From Dentipellis sp. KUC8613 (taxonomy: Eukaryota; Basidiomycota; Agaricomycetes; Russulales; Hericiaceae): a stretch of DNA of 64,000 nt. Of this stretch, positions 1-9,182 are shown piece after piece. The position numbers were made by a program, and so were the translations under genes. The stretch is taken from assembly GCA_002286715.1 (NCBI GenBank), contig NSJX01000001.1, forward strand, positions 559,835 through 623,834, in the 5' to 3' direction. Numbering within the stretch: position 1 is the first letter of the stretch; the number at the start of each line of letters is the position of its first letter. A model generated the notes under the pieces. The model was not told the DNA's origin. It did no database searches and saw nothing but the letters and a program-made list of their open reading frames with translations.

Positions 1-681
1 TCCGTCGCCGCCGACATTCTGAAGCCGCTCAAAGATGTCGAGTCCTCGCGTCTGACGCTGCTTCCGCTGGATCTCACCGACGAGGGCAGTATCGCCGCAG
101 CAGCGGACAAGCTAGGCACGTCCCTACCTGAAGGACACGACTCGTACCTCCACACGGCATTCTTCACTGGCGGGATGCTGCACCCCGAGAAGCAGCCCGC
201 GGACATCGACATCGGGGCGCTCACAGAGACCTTCCAGACAAACGTCATCTCGCACCTGCTCCTGATCAAGCACTTCTCGCGCTTCCTCCCCAGCGCGCGC
301 ACCAAGCAAGCAGACTCCACGGAGACGGACACGGACACGCCGAAATCGAAATGGGTGCACGTCTCGGCGCGCGTGGGCTCGATCGCGGACAACAAGCGCG
401 GCGGGTGGTACTCGTACCGCGCGTCCAAGGCCGCGCTGAACCAGGTCGTCAAGACGTTCGACGTGCAGCTGCAGATGCGCGGCCTCCCCGCGATGTGTAT
501 CGGGGTGCACCCGGGCACGATGAAGACGGGGCTGAGCAAGGACTTTTGGGGCAGTGTCAGCGAGGAGAAGCTGTTTTCGCCCGAGTTTGCAGCGGGGAGA
601 CTGGTGGAGGTCGTTGGGGGGTTGGAGGATGGGCAGAGGGGCAGGATATGGGACTGGGAGGGCAAAGAGGTGCCTCCTTAG
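1..681 (+). CDS. Short-chain dehydrogenase/reductase, 3' part only
   Basis: This is the C-terminal part of an SDR-family oxidoreductase; the first base of the window is already inside the coding frame, so the N-terminal Rossmann glycine motif lies outside. Seen directly: a strand-plus-aspartate segment LPLDLTDEGS, the NVISHLLLIKHF helix typical after the NAG strand, a catalytic serine region (HVSARVGS), the YSYRASK segment that supplies the YxxxK catalytic pair, and VHPGTMKTGLS, the usual PG motif after the active site. The frame stays open without introns to a TAG at 679-681. The pattern resembles the CsgA/C-factor-like SDRs of fungi; the substrate cannot be deduced. NAD(P) use is inferred from the family. 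Confidence 0.85.
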   Translation, partial: SVAADILKPLKDVESSRLTLLPLDLTDEGSIAAAADKLGTSLPEGHDSYLHTAFFTGGMLHPEKQPADIDIGALTETFQTNVISHLLLIKHFSRFLPSARTKQADSTETDTDTPKSKWVHVSARVGSIADNKRGGWYSYRASKAALNQVVKTFDVQLQMRGLPAMCIGVHPGTMKTGLSKDFWGSVSEEKLFSPEFAAGRLVEVVGGLEDGQRGRIWDWEGKEVPP

Positions 682-1034
682 ATGATTCGTGGATAAATCA
701 ATGTTGTACCAGTTTTCCAACCATTCGAAAGTGTTTCCAGTATCAGTATGACTTGGTAGAACAAGAATGACGATAAAATGAGACGAAAAAGAAAAGGGAA
801 ACAAGGCTCAGAGCAAGCTGAGGGCTGAAAAATTGGCTAAGCGACATTGAGGTGAGGGCAGAACACGGAACGCCCTAGTAAAAGGCGAGGGCGTTGTCTG
901 TTTGTTCTACCCTCTGCCGCCGAAAGGTCTTGCCTTTTCCAGCACACCACCGTACGCGTTTTGCATTTTGTTGCGGCCGCGGGTGTCAGATCCCAAGACG
1001 CGTCGCGCGCGCTCGCTCATCACCTCCGCCCGTC
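682..1034. promoter_or_regulatory. Intergenic region and METTL3/IME4 promoter with two ACGCGT boxes
   Basis: No gene is seen here. Two perfect ACGCGT hexamers lie at 954-959 and 998-1003, that is 76 and 32 bases before the METTL3 start codon. ACGCGT is the MluI cell-cycle box bound by MBF-type factors in ascomycete yeasts; function in this fungus is inference. A single box is expected by chance about once per 4 kb. Confidence 0.4.
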
Positions 1035-2988
1035 ATGTCGGACGACCAGCTCCGGGTAGTCGCCGCTGCGACCATCTACTCACTGTTCTCCTCCTCGCAG
1101 GTCTCTGCGCCTATAAGCTCCCTCGAGCTGCTCACAAACGTCATATCGCACGGCGCTCCTGACCGGCTCTTCAACTCGGGTCCAGCGCCCTCGTTCAAGC
1201 TCACAGACCTCACCCGCTTCGAAACCATCCTCGAATCGCTCGCGGCGCAATGGGACCAGGGGTCGATGCAGGTCATGCGCGACGAGACGGGCGTGACCGT
1301 CATGGACATCCAGCTCGGCTCGCCGAGCAACTCTGCTGCGCGCTCGCCTGCGCCCGGTGGGGCTGTGAAGAAGCGGAAGCGCGTGGTTGACGAGGACGCG
1401 GACTCGGCGGCGGGGAGTGGGGATGAAGCGGATGAGGTCGTGGACGAGGTCAAGAAGCCGGTTACTGCGCTCGAGGGCCTCAGTAAGGATCTCAAGGAGG
1501 TGTATGCGATATTGCAGAAGAGCACGGCCAAGGGCCGTTTACTCGCTGAGCAGGTGCGTTTCTCCCACTCTCGTCAGGACTCAGGTTCTGCGTAGCTAAT
1601 ACCCATTCATATTAGTTCCGCTCAGTGGGCACGTCTTTTGAGCCCATTTGTCCCCATATCACCAAGGACGAATGCATCAAGTCGCGCACCACACCGTCGA
1701 ACCCCCACCCGAGCATATGCGGCCTCGTCCACTTCCGGCCCCTCATACGCCCGCACACCGACCCCGCGCTCGGGCACTGCTCCTACCTCAACACCTGCTA
1801 CTCCGAGCCGACCTACGCCCAGTCGCCCTCCATCCCGCCTCTCCCATCCGCACACAACCAGATCAACGCACAATGGCCGAAGCCGCAGCTGCCGTCCGGC
1901 CTGGGCGCAGGCGGGCGGGGCAAGGAGAAGGCGCCGTGCCGGTACCTGCACTATGAGGTGGACTGGGACCCGGGCGATGTGAACAAAGAGGAGAAGCGGG
2001 ACGACCGGCCCAAGAAGAGGCCCTTCCGGCTGGGGATTGGCCTGGGACCGACGGGCGTGGCGACGCCGACGGTGAGATTGCACTCACGAACACCACATGT
2101 GTTGCTGTGCTGATTGCGGCCTGCAGCTCTCCCCGCAGTGGATCAACTGCGACATGCGCAGGTTCGACTATTCGGTGCTGGGCAAGTTCCATGTTATCAT
2201 GGCGGACCCGCCGTGGGATATCCATATGAGTGTGCGTGTCTTTTTCCGGTTCCTCGGGATGCTTGTGGGACTGAAGAGCGATGTTACAGTTGCCTTATGG
2301 GACAATGACGGACGACGAGATGAGGGCGATGCCCATTCCCATGCTGCAGGATGAAGGCCTGCTATTTCTCTGGGTCACGGGGCGCGCGATGGAGGTGGGA
2401 CGCGAGTGCCTCCGCGTTTGGGGCTATACACGCGTTGACGAGGTTATCTGGGTCAAAACAAACCAGGTAAGAACGGTTTCAGTCAAGAGAAGAGGATTCG
2501 TGATTTTCAACCGTCTCGTTCAGCTCCAGCGCGTCATTCGCACCGGCCGCACCGGGCACTGGCTCAACCACACGAAGGAACATATGCTCGTCGGCGTCAA
2601 GACGCACGTCGACGCCGCCGGCAACCTGAAGTTCCCGGCCTGGGCGAACCGCGGGCTCGATACGGACGTCATCGTCTCGGAGGTGCGCGAGACGAGTCGC
2701 AAGCCGGACGAGGCGTACGGGCTCATCGAGCGCATGTGTCCTGGGGGACGAAAGATTGAGATATTTGGGCGGAAGCATAATACCAGGCCTGGGTGCGTCA
2801 TTTTCTGTGGTATTTTCGATATGCGTTGACTGAAGTCGTGGTGCTTTCTCAGGTGGTTGACACTTGGGAATCAGCTAGGTGGGGATCAGATTTACGAGGA
2901 AGATTTGGCGGCGAGGATCAAGGCGAGGTATCCTGAGCGGATGGTCAACACGCCCACGGCAAATTCGAACCAACAGATACAGCGGTAA
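1035..2988 (+). CDS. IME4: N6-adenosine mRNA methyltransferase catalytic subunit (METTL3/IME4, MT-A70 family)
   Basis: Transfers methyl from S-adenosylmethionine to adenosine N6 in mRNA, normally in the nucleus with METTL14 and WTAP-type partners. Six exons join in frame: exon 1 is 1035-1553, exon 2 is 1616-2071, followed by four more separated by short GT-AG introns. Residues 1-170 form a leader with a KKRKR nuclear signal. Two CCCH-type finger halves follow ([20 protein letters not shown], then GHCSYLNTC and [11 protein letters not shown]). The catalytic core has ADPPWDIHM (DPPW near residue 352), [36 protein letters not shown], the [15 protein letters not shown] binding loop and [14 protein letters not shown] at the end. 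All expected catalytic residues are present, so the enzyme looks active. An insertion of about 45 residues splits the second finger compared with animals. The start was chosen because the leader from MSDDQLRVV aligns in style with fungal members and no stop intervenes. Confidence 0.95.
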
Positions 2989-3285
2989 TATGTGACTGAT
3001 TCTGCCTTTTGTACTTTTACGTTTCTTGGGATCCTTTGTACCTACGGACTTACATAGTCGGCGGACTCACAGCTGACGGACTCATGGCCAATGTACACGT
3101 ATTGTATTACTTATCTTTTTCCTTTGCACCGATATCATGTTTGTCTCGTTGCCATCGCGTAGCATGTCATGGTGAGCTTGTGATACGAAAAAAGCAATAT
3201 TAAGGTATACATATGCACACTTTGAGGACAGTCTTCTAGAGCTCCTTGGTACAGATCACATTTCATTACAAGACTAGGCGTAGCT

Positions 3286-5156
3286 TCACTGCGAGCGCAA
3301 TAACCCCCCTCGAGCAGACGTATCAAAGTCCATTCTCAGTCTTGACACGCTTCCAATATTCTGATAAACCAAACTTGTATTTAGTGAATGTCCGATACTA
3401 GTGATAAGAGGCGCACCTTGGCCGTCGGGCTCTTCCTTGGGTCGTTTGGCAGCTGTACCACGCGGATCTGGCTCGACATTCCGTCTTCTGGGGTCACGCG
3501 TGGGTTCGACAGGTCGTGGAGGCAAATTGGCCAGTCGAGGGTCAGCAGGCTCAGGCTTCACTCGCGGGGCATCTGTATTGTTGACGTTAGGCCGAGATCG
3601 GTAGAGCATTCAAAAGCTCCATACCAGGTTGGCTTCTTCGCCTTGGGTCTTGAGTTTGTTCGACGGGTCTCAATGGTCGGGCGGATAAGGTTGTTTCTGG
3701 GGCCTCGGGTTTCACAGGAGGATAACCTGCTGAAAATCGAAGGCGGTTCATGAGAAGTGTTGTATAGTACTAGTGCTATCCTCACCTGCTGGTCGCTGCC
3801 CTTGTTGTGCCTGGTATTGCGCGAAGACATCGAGCCATGCGTTGGAAGGTGCTGTAGGGTTTCCGTTGGTTCCAGCCTCAGCTTTAACTTGAACGTTATG
3901 TTGACCTGTCAAGCACATTGTAAGTATGAATTTACGCGGCAGTTGCTTCCCAGTGAGAGCACGCTCCGTACCTAAAACCGAAGGCTCAGGTCGCGCAGGG
4001 ATCTCCTGTTTGACTGGTGCAGCTGTAGGTGCTATGGAAGGAAGTAAAATCAAGTTTCGGGCCTCGCCAGAGCAATGCATGGGGCTCACCGGAAGGACCG
4101 CGTGATTTGGTCAATGCGTCGAGCATGTTGACCAAGTCCGAGGACGGCGTATACGCTAGTCTCGCAGTTGGGCTACTAATGACAACACAAAGAGCGGCAA
4201 TAAAAAATACCTGGTTCCTGCTTGACTGGATCCGGAGGCGGGGGTGCGCGGAGTGATTGCTGAGCGAGTTCCTCTACATATAGCTGTCAGCCTCGAGAAA
4301 TAATCATGATCAGTCAGGCTGCCTGAGCGACCTTCTTCGTACGGGTCCATCTTTGAGGCTAATTTCGCTGCTCATGCATGTTGGATCAGCAGAATTCAGG
4401 CCATCCCCAGCCAAAGAGCAAACTGACAGGATAGTTCTGTGGCGTCTGAGGCTTCGGGCTTGATTACAGGTTTGGTCTCTGCAGTATCAGCTGCAGAAGC
4501 AGGTTCTGGCTCTGGCTCTGGAGGAGGTGTAGGCGTGCGCTCGCGGGACTTAGGCAGAGGCAACGCCAGGTTGATGCGCGGCTGGGCCCAGCTCGGACGG
4601 GGGTACGGGTCCGTGAAGATGCCTTTCGGGGGAAACTCGTCCGACGAGACCTCGTCTTTCCAGCTATCTGAAATCTCGAAGAGGTAAGCACCCCAGAACG
4701 GCGAGGTTGTGCGCGGCATGCGCAGCAAGCGAGGTCTTTGGGTACGTACGAGCGCCAGGTTCGCCGAATGTTCTGTAGTTGTATTTGAAGATGCACGACA
4801 TCGCTGCGGGGTCCCCGCGAAATCCTGAGACGATCTTCGACCACTTGTGGGCACCGAGCATGGGCTCTATATCTGTGCCTTCTGTCAGCTGCACGATGAT
4901 TTCATTCCGCTGGTATGCACATGTTAGCGGGACAAGTTGTCAATGGGTAATTACGTACTGTACGCATCCACCAAACTGCCTCGACAACGGAGACGTCGTT
5001 AAACATGAAGCGAATCCAGGATGATATTCTTTGGACGGCGCCCTTGTTCATGCGCTCCGGCGCGTTCTTGTCAATGCCGTACGGTTGAGTGACCACGATG
5101 TACTCGCAGTCGGGCTTATCAGTGTAAGGCGGGCCCTTCTTTTTGCCCTTTGCCAT
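3286..5156 (-). CDS. Uncharacterised nuclear-type protein with repeated SUMO-consensus motifs
   Basis: Not recognised. Read on the minus strand from the ATG at 5156, about nine exons joined by short GT-AG introns give one open frame to the TGA at 3286. The N-terminal 140 residues look folded: MAKGKKKGPPYTD, then CEYIVVTQPYGI, SSWIRFMFNDVSVVEAVWWMR, EIIVQLTEGTDIEPMLGAHKW and CIFKYNYRTFGEPG. The alternation of strands and helices could be RRM-like, but this is a guess. The rest is proline-rich and disordered and carries six [VI]KxE sites (VIKPE, VKQE twice, VKAE, VKPE twice), plus a repeated RPVE..DPRRR element near the C terminus. Such sites are typical of SUMO-modified transcription or chromatin scaffolds; that role is inferred. 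One ACGCGT box lies at 5290-5295, 134 bases upstream of the start. Confidence 0.75.
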
Positions 5157-5289
5157 GCTTTCGGGGAGAAGTACGGGTGAGAGGTGTTATAATTGAAGGA
5201 GCAATGAACCCTGTCTGCAGACAAGAAGGGAACAAAGACCGCGCTGCGGCAGCGGGGTAATGGCAGCTTCTCAGGAGCATGTGACCGCG

Positions 5290-5295
5290 ACGCGT
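5290..5295. promoter_or_regulatory. Single ACGCGT box upstream of the SUMO-motif protein gene
   Basis: A perfect ACGCGT lies 134 bases before the start codon of the minus-strand gene at 3286-5156. As a lone copy it could be chance. It is listed because the neighbouring METTL3 and SFR1 promoters also carry copies. Confidence 0.2.
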
Positions 5296-5494
5296 CGCCC
5301 GTATTCTCACGTCCACGAGATACTTATTCTCAGCAAGAATTCTTTTCTGTATTCATCGACTTGCAAAACCTTTATAAGTACATTCCAGGCTGACAGTGAA
5401 GTGATAAGCACGAAGCTGGACAAGATGAGTGAACTACACTGACACGAAAACGGGAATTACCATCACCAGAGTCCTTTGCGTCCATGTGTCGAGT

Positions 5495-7228
5495 CTAATC
5501 GTCCACGAAGTTTTCTTGCTTGTCATCCCAGCCCAGAGTTTCAGGAGCGATACCAAGCCTCCTCAGCATCAAGCCAATTGTCTCTTCAGCCTCAGTCTCC
5601 TTCTCAACGTCTTGAGCGTAGTCAGCAGTGCCGGCTCCACCACCCGCCTGCTCAGAGTCTTCTTCGGTTTTGACCTTCTGATCGTCATCCCATCCCCACC
5701 CCGAAGCCCAAGCCCCGTCGTTCTTGTTTTCTTCAGTCTGCGCAGCCTCCCTCACGATGCTCCAGAGTTCATACGCGGCTTCCCTACCAGCCTCTCGCCA
5801 TTTCTTCGCCAGCACGTCGAGCTTGTTCTCGTCATCGTCGCGTTTGATCTTGACCGCCCGTCTGAGAACAGTGAGCCTGCGCTCCAGAGTCTGTATCGTC
5901 TGGGTAGGCAAGATGGCACCTCGTCCAGAGCTTGAGGCGTGCCCCGCGAATGGGGATCGGAATTGTCCTGCAGCTCTGGATGCCAATGCCATCGTTGTCA
6001 ATGTCTTCGTAACATTGGGTTTGGAAGCGGGCATGGCTGCGACGGTAGCTTCAATCTTCACGGCCTGTGTAACGTTCTTCGAAGAAGAGGCCGGAGTAGC
6101 TGGCGCCAAGTTGACCTGGGTGCTTTGCGAAGAGAGAGGCCGGGCTACTAATGGAGAACGGAATGGAGTCGCGAGCTTCCTATGGGACAGCTTCTGGGAG
6201 GCAAGGGTCATACGCCTCGGTGCGGGCATGGGGCGAGGTGGTGACGAATATATATCGTCCTTCCTCTGGATTGTGTGCTTAGTCCGACGTACCACGGGCG
6301 TCAAGAAAGACATACCAAGCGCTTGAGCGGGGTATCTTCAATGCTTTGGGTCCCCGAAGTGTGAGCCTATGAACCAGCGATTCAGTACGCGAATCATGAC
6401 TGCCCGTAGTCTGAATCCCGACCTCATACTCATCTTCGCAGCTTCGGCGACGTTTGCAGAGACTGACTTCGGGAGTCGAATCAGAGGGCTCGTCGTGGAA
6501 AGCTAGAGGGCCAGGGCTGGACTGAATTCTGAGGGGACTAGACGGAGGAGAGATCAAGCTAGAGTTTTCGTTTCCAAGTCCTTCGTCGACTTGGTTCTTT
6601 GTAGAAGCGAAGACGGACAGAGCTGGAAAAGGCATTAGAGGAAGGTCTTCGAACGAAGAGGCAGCAGGCAATGCACCAGGTGAAGAAACAGCTAGAGGCG
6701 AGCCAGGCGCCGAGGAAGCAGGAAGCGGAGACAGGCAAGGGGGATGAGAAGCGAGCAGATGAGGAGATGGAGGAGATTGAGCAAAAGCCTCAGGTTCCAC
6801 AGACATTCTACCAGGAGTGGATGACGACCAAGGTATGCCCAAGGAAACTTCATGCTCAGAGGACTGCATGTTCGGCTCAGATGCATCGGGCATGTCAAGT
6901 TCCGAAGCCCGGATCACGGACTCAAGCGAAGTCGCCTCAACAGCTCTCTGAGGTGAGAACGGGGTCTGAAGAGCACAAGCGAGACCGTCGGTCACTGGAT
7001 CCGGAGTCGTTGTAGACATGTCGGCGTCAGTGTCGACTTGGTCGCCCAGAGCAAGATCATATGGGAGTGCGGCAAGCTGACTAGATGCAGACGGCCCGTC
7101 AGGACGATCAGAGGGGGACGTATCCTGTTGAGCTATAACAGAAGAGTTCCTGAGGTCACTGGGAGAAAACGAATCGGAAGTCGGCCCAGAGTCACGTTCC
7201 GTTGCCGATTTTTGCACAAGTGTGCAGA

Positions 7229-7264
<36 letters not shown>

Positions 7265-8299
7265 ACACAGCGGAAGCTGAGGCACAGTCATCCACGCCTT
7301 CGGAGTGGCTGGAGAGTTCATCTGACTCAAGATTAGAACGCCCTTGATTTGTCGCAGAGTCAACCTGAGATGCCTGTGAATGCGCGACAACCACATCAAG
7401 GCTCTCAGTCGTATGTAAGGAGATATATGCACCAGTTTCTTCACGAGTCGACATCTATTGGCGGTGATTGGCATGAAAAAAGCTCGAGTATTGTGGCGGC
7501 ATGCTCACCATATGCGCGTCATTCTTAATCTCGCATTCGGCATGACCGAGGTGGAGAGTCGGCGGAGACGATGGAGGAGTGCCATTCTGGTATTTCCCAG
7601 GGCTAGAGTGTCTGAAACCCACACTAGAGGAAGGAGATGAAGGCAAGAGGCGTGGACCAGCTTCAGCGCCTTCCTCAAGCATTCTGGATTCAGACGTCAC
7701 ATCGGGAGTGAAGTCTCGAGCACTACGATAGTCATGATCAGCTGCGTCATTGTTCGAATGTATGATAGAAGCTGGTAGGTTGCTCGTGCGAGAGGGGCCT
7801 CCAGAAGACATTTCCGGCGAGAAAACCTGGTTGGACGGCAGAGGCTCATTCGACTGTCGGTCGCGATCCTTCAAGAAAAAAGGTGTTGTACTCAGTGTCC
7901 GGAGTCGAGTCAATAATGCCGTGCGCAGAGTAGATTCCGGGAATCTTGGAGGAAAAGGAGGGTTCACAGGAGGGGTGACCATGGTCGACGACTTCTGCGG
8001 AGAAAATGCGCATATATGCGCTCAAATAAGCCAAAATTATTGCATGTATCGAACACGAAACTTACGTCTTGGGGCACTGATGCATTTTCCTTCACTGCAA
8101 CGGAACCCAAGTTCAGCTCGGCCCTCTGCTAGCCACAGTGCATTTGTTGTCAGTAAACGCTAAGTCATGTTTTCGAAAGCGACTTTACAAAGTCTCCTCG
8201 TTCTAAGGGGCCTTGAACCTTTGGTGAGAGAGCCATGACAGGACTCGACCCCGTGATGGGAATGTCGTTCGTTGCGTGCGGGGCTTGTTCTTGATCCAT
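5495..8299 (-). CDS. SFR1: Swi5-dependent recombination mediator Sfr1/Mei5 with a long N-terminal region
   Basis: Sfr1 pairs with Swi5 and stimulates Rad51/Dmc1 strand exchange in homologous recombination. The C-terminal 120 residues carry the Mei5 domain: TLERRLTVLRRAVKIKRDDD, a coiled segment ending KWREAGREAAYELWSIV, then an acidic linker and a final EETIGLMLRRLGI helix. Just upstream are two short basic motifs, PFRSPLVAR and QFRSPFAG, which may be Rad51-contact sites (inference from the disordered N half of fission yeast Sfr1). Five exons beginning at the ATG at 8299 join in frame (about 855 residues); the last intron, 6264-6315, uses an AGAG acceptor. Without removal of that intron the upstream frame stops at 6279 and a separate ATG at 6313 opens a 272-residue protein, the usual Sfr1 size. 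The long N part is Ser/Pro-rich and contains an Ala-Pro run from a hexanucleotide repeat. Confidence 0.85.
7231..7264. repeat. Hexanucleotide microsatellite (GGAGCA)n in SFR1
   Basis: More than five tandem copies of a 6-base unit lie within the SFR1 N-terminal coding region. On the coding strand they give an Ala-Pro dipeptide run, so changes of copy number would keep the frame. Confidence 0.9.
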
Positions 8300-8347
8300 A
8301 GGTGTTGATTCTTAGCGATTGAGATGAGGCAGCTTTGGTGGAGGTAG

Positions 8348-8384
8348 ACGCGTGTTTACGGCTGTGTACGCGTTAATGACGCGT
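8348..8384. promoter_or_regulatory. Cluster of three ACGCGT (MCB-type) boxes before SFR1
   Basis: Perfect ACGCGT hexamers lie at 8348-8353, 8368-8373 and 8379-8384. The nearest is 49 bases upstream of the SFR1 ATG at 8299. In budding and fission yeast this box is bound by MBF and drives G1/S and pre-meiotic S transcription of replication and recombination genes. The clustering and placement support a real control element; MBF binding in this fungus is inferred. Confidence 0.65.
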
Positions 8385-9182
8385 CGCGTATTTGGTTCTG
8401 CTTGGCCCCCTTTGCCCCCACGACGGCTCGGCCTGGCGGGTACACTTGCCATTCGACTGTCGCTCAACTGGAATAACAAGACGGCCATGTCCCTCGTCGT
8501 TGCAGCCTGTTCTCCAGCGTTGTTCCCGTCAGATCCGCGTGCGGTCCGAGGGAATTTCCTTCATTCTGGTACGGCTTATCTGCCAATCGTGATTTACTTA
8601 TTGTCGTCACGGAAGACGGGAGGCTTCGATGCGGGCCCCCGACACGATGCAGCCTGCAATACTATATCGGTTTCCAACATCATGGAACTTTCCACGGTCA
8701 CCAAACGAGACAGTCGTGAGCTATGCATCTTTTTCCTCCCGCCGGGTACAATGTGCGTGGCTCTGAATACACAGCACCCCTCATAAAAGATTGTTGCCTT
8801 TTTGGTTAAATCCATAGATGCCGCTTGCAGATTCTGTCTACGTCCATGCGGATCTCCATTATCAGCACCACTAGAGACCCGAAAGAGCTCTACGAAAGCG
8901 CAGCAGCCTGGGTAGCTTGCTCTCACGGCGATGCACTAATGTATGTCACGCATCCTAAACCCGTGGTCTCCCTGCCCTCTGCATGGACGAAGAAGCCCCA
9001 GGGCCGCATGGATGTCCTCTCAATCCTGAACGTATAGGCAAAGCTATGTATACACCCACTATCATGACGTCCACAGCCCTTCGTTGCATGGGAAGATACC
9101 CTGGGCCCAGAGTATAAGACGCGACGAGGAGTGGACAGTCATCTGTCCTCGGGGTCATCGCTTCTATTACCGTCGGCGCACC
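8385..9182. other. Intergenic region between SFR1 and the aspartic protease
   Basis: Divergent promoters of SFR1 and the protease gene. No conserved coding frame was found; the open frames here lack recognisable domains. A TATAAG box at 9113-9118 lies about 70 bases before the protease ATG. Confidence 0.6.
9113..9118 (+). promoter_or_regulatory. Probable TATA box of the aspartic protease gene
   Basis: TATAAG lies 65-70 bases upstream of the start codon at 9183, a normal distance for a strongly regulated secreted-enzyme gene. No further control sites were assigned. Confidence 0.45.
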
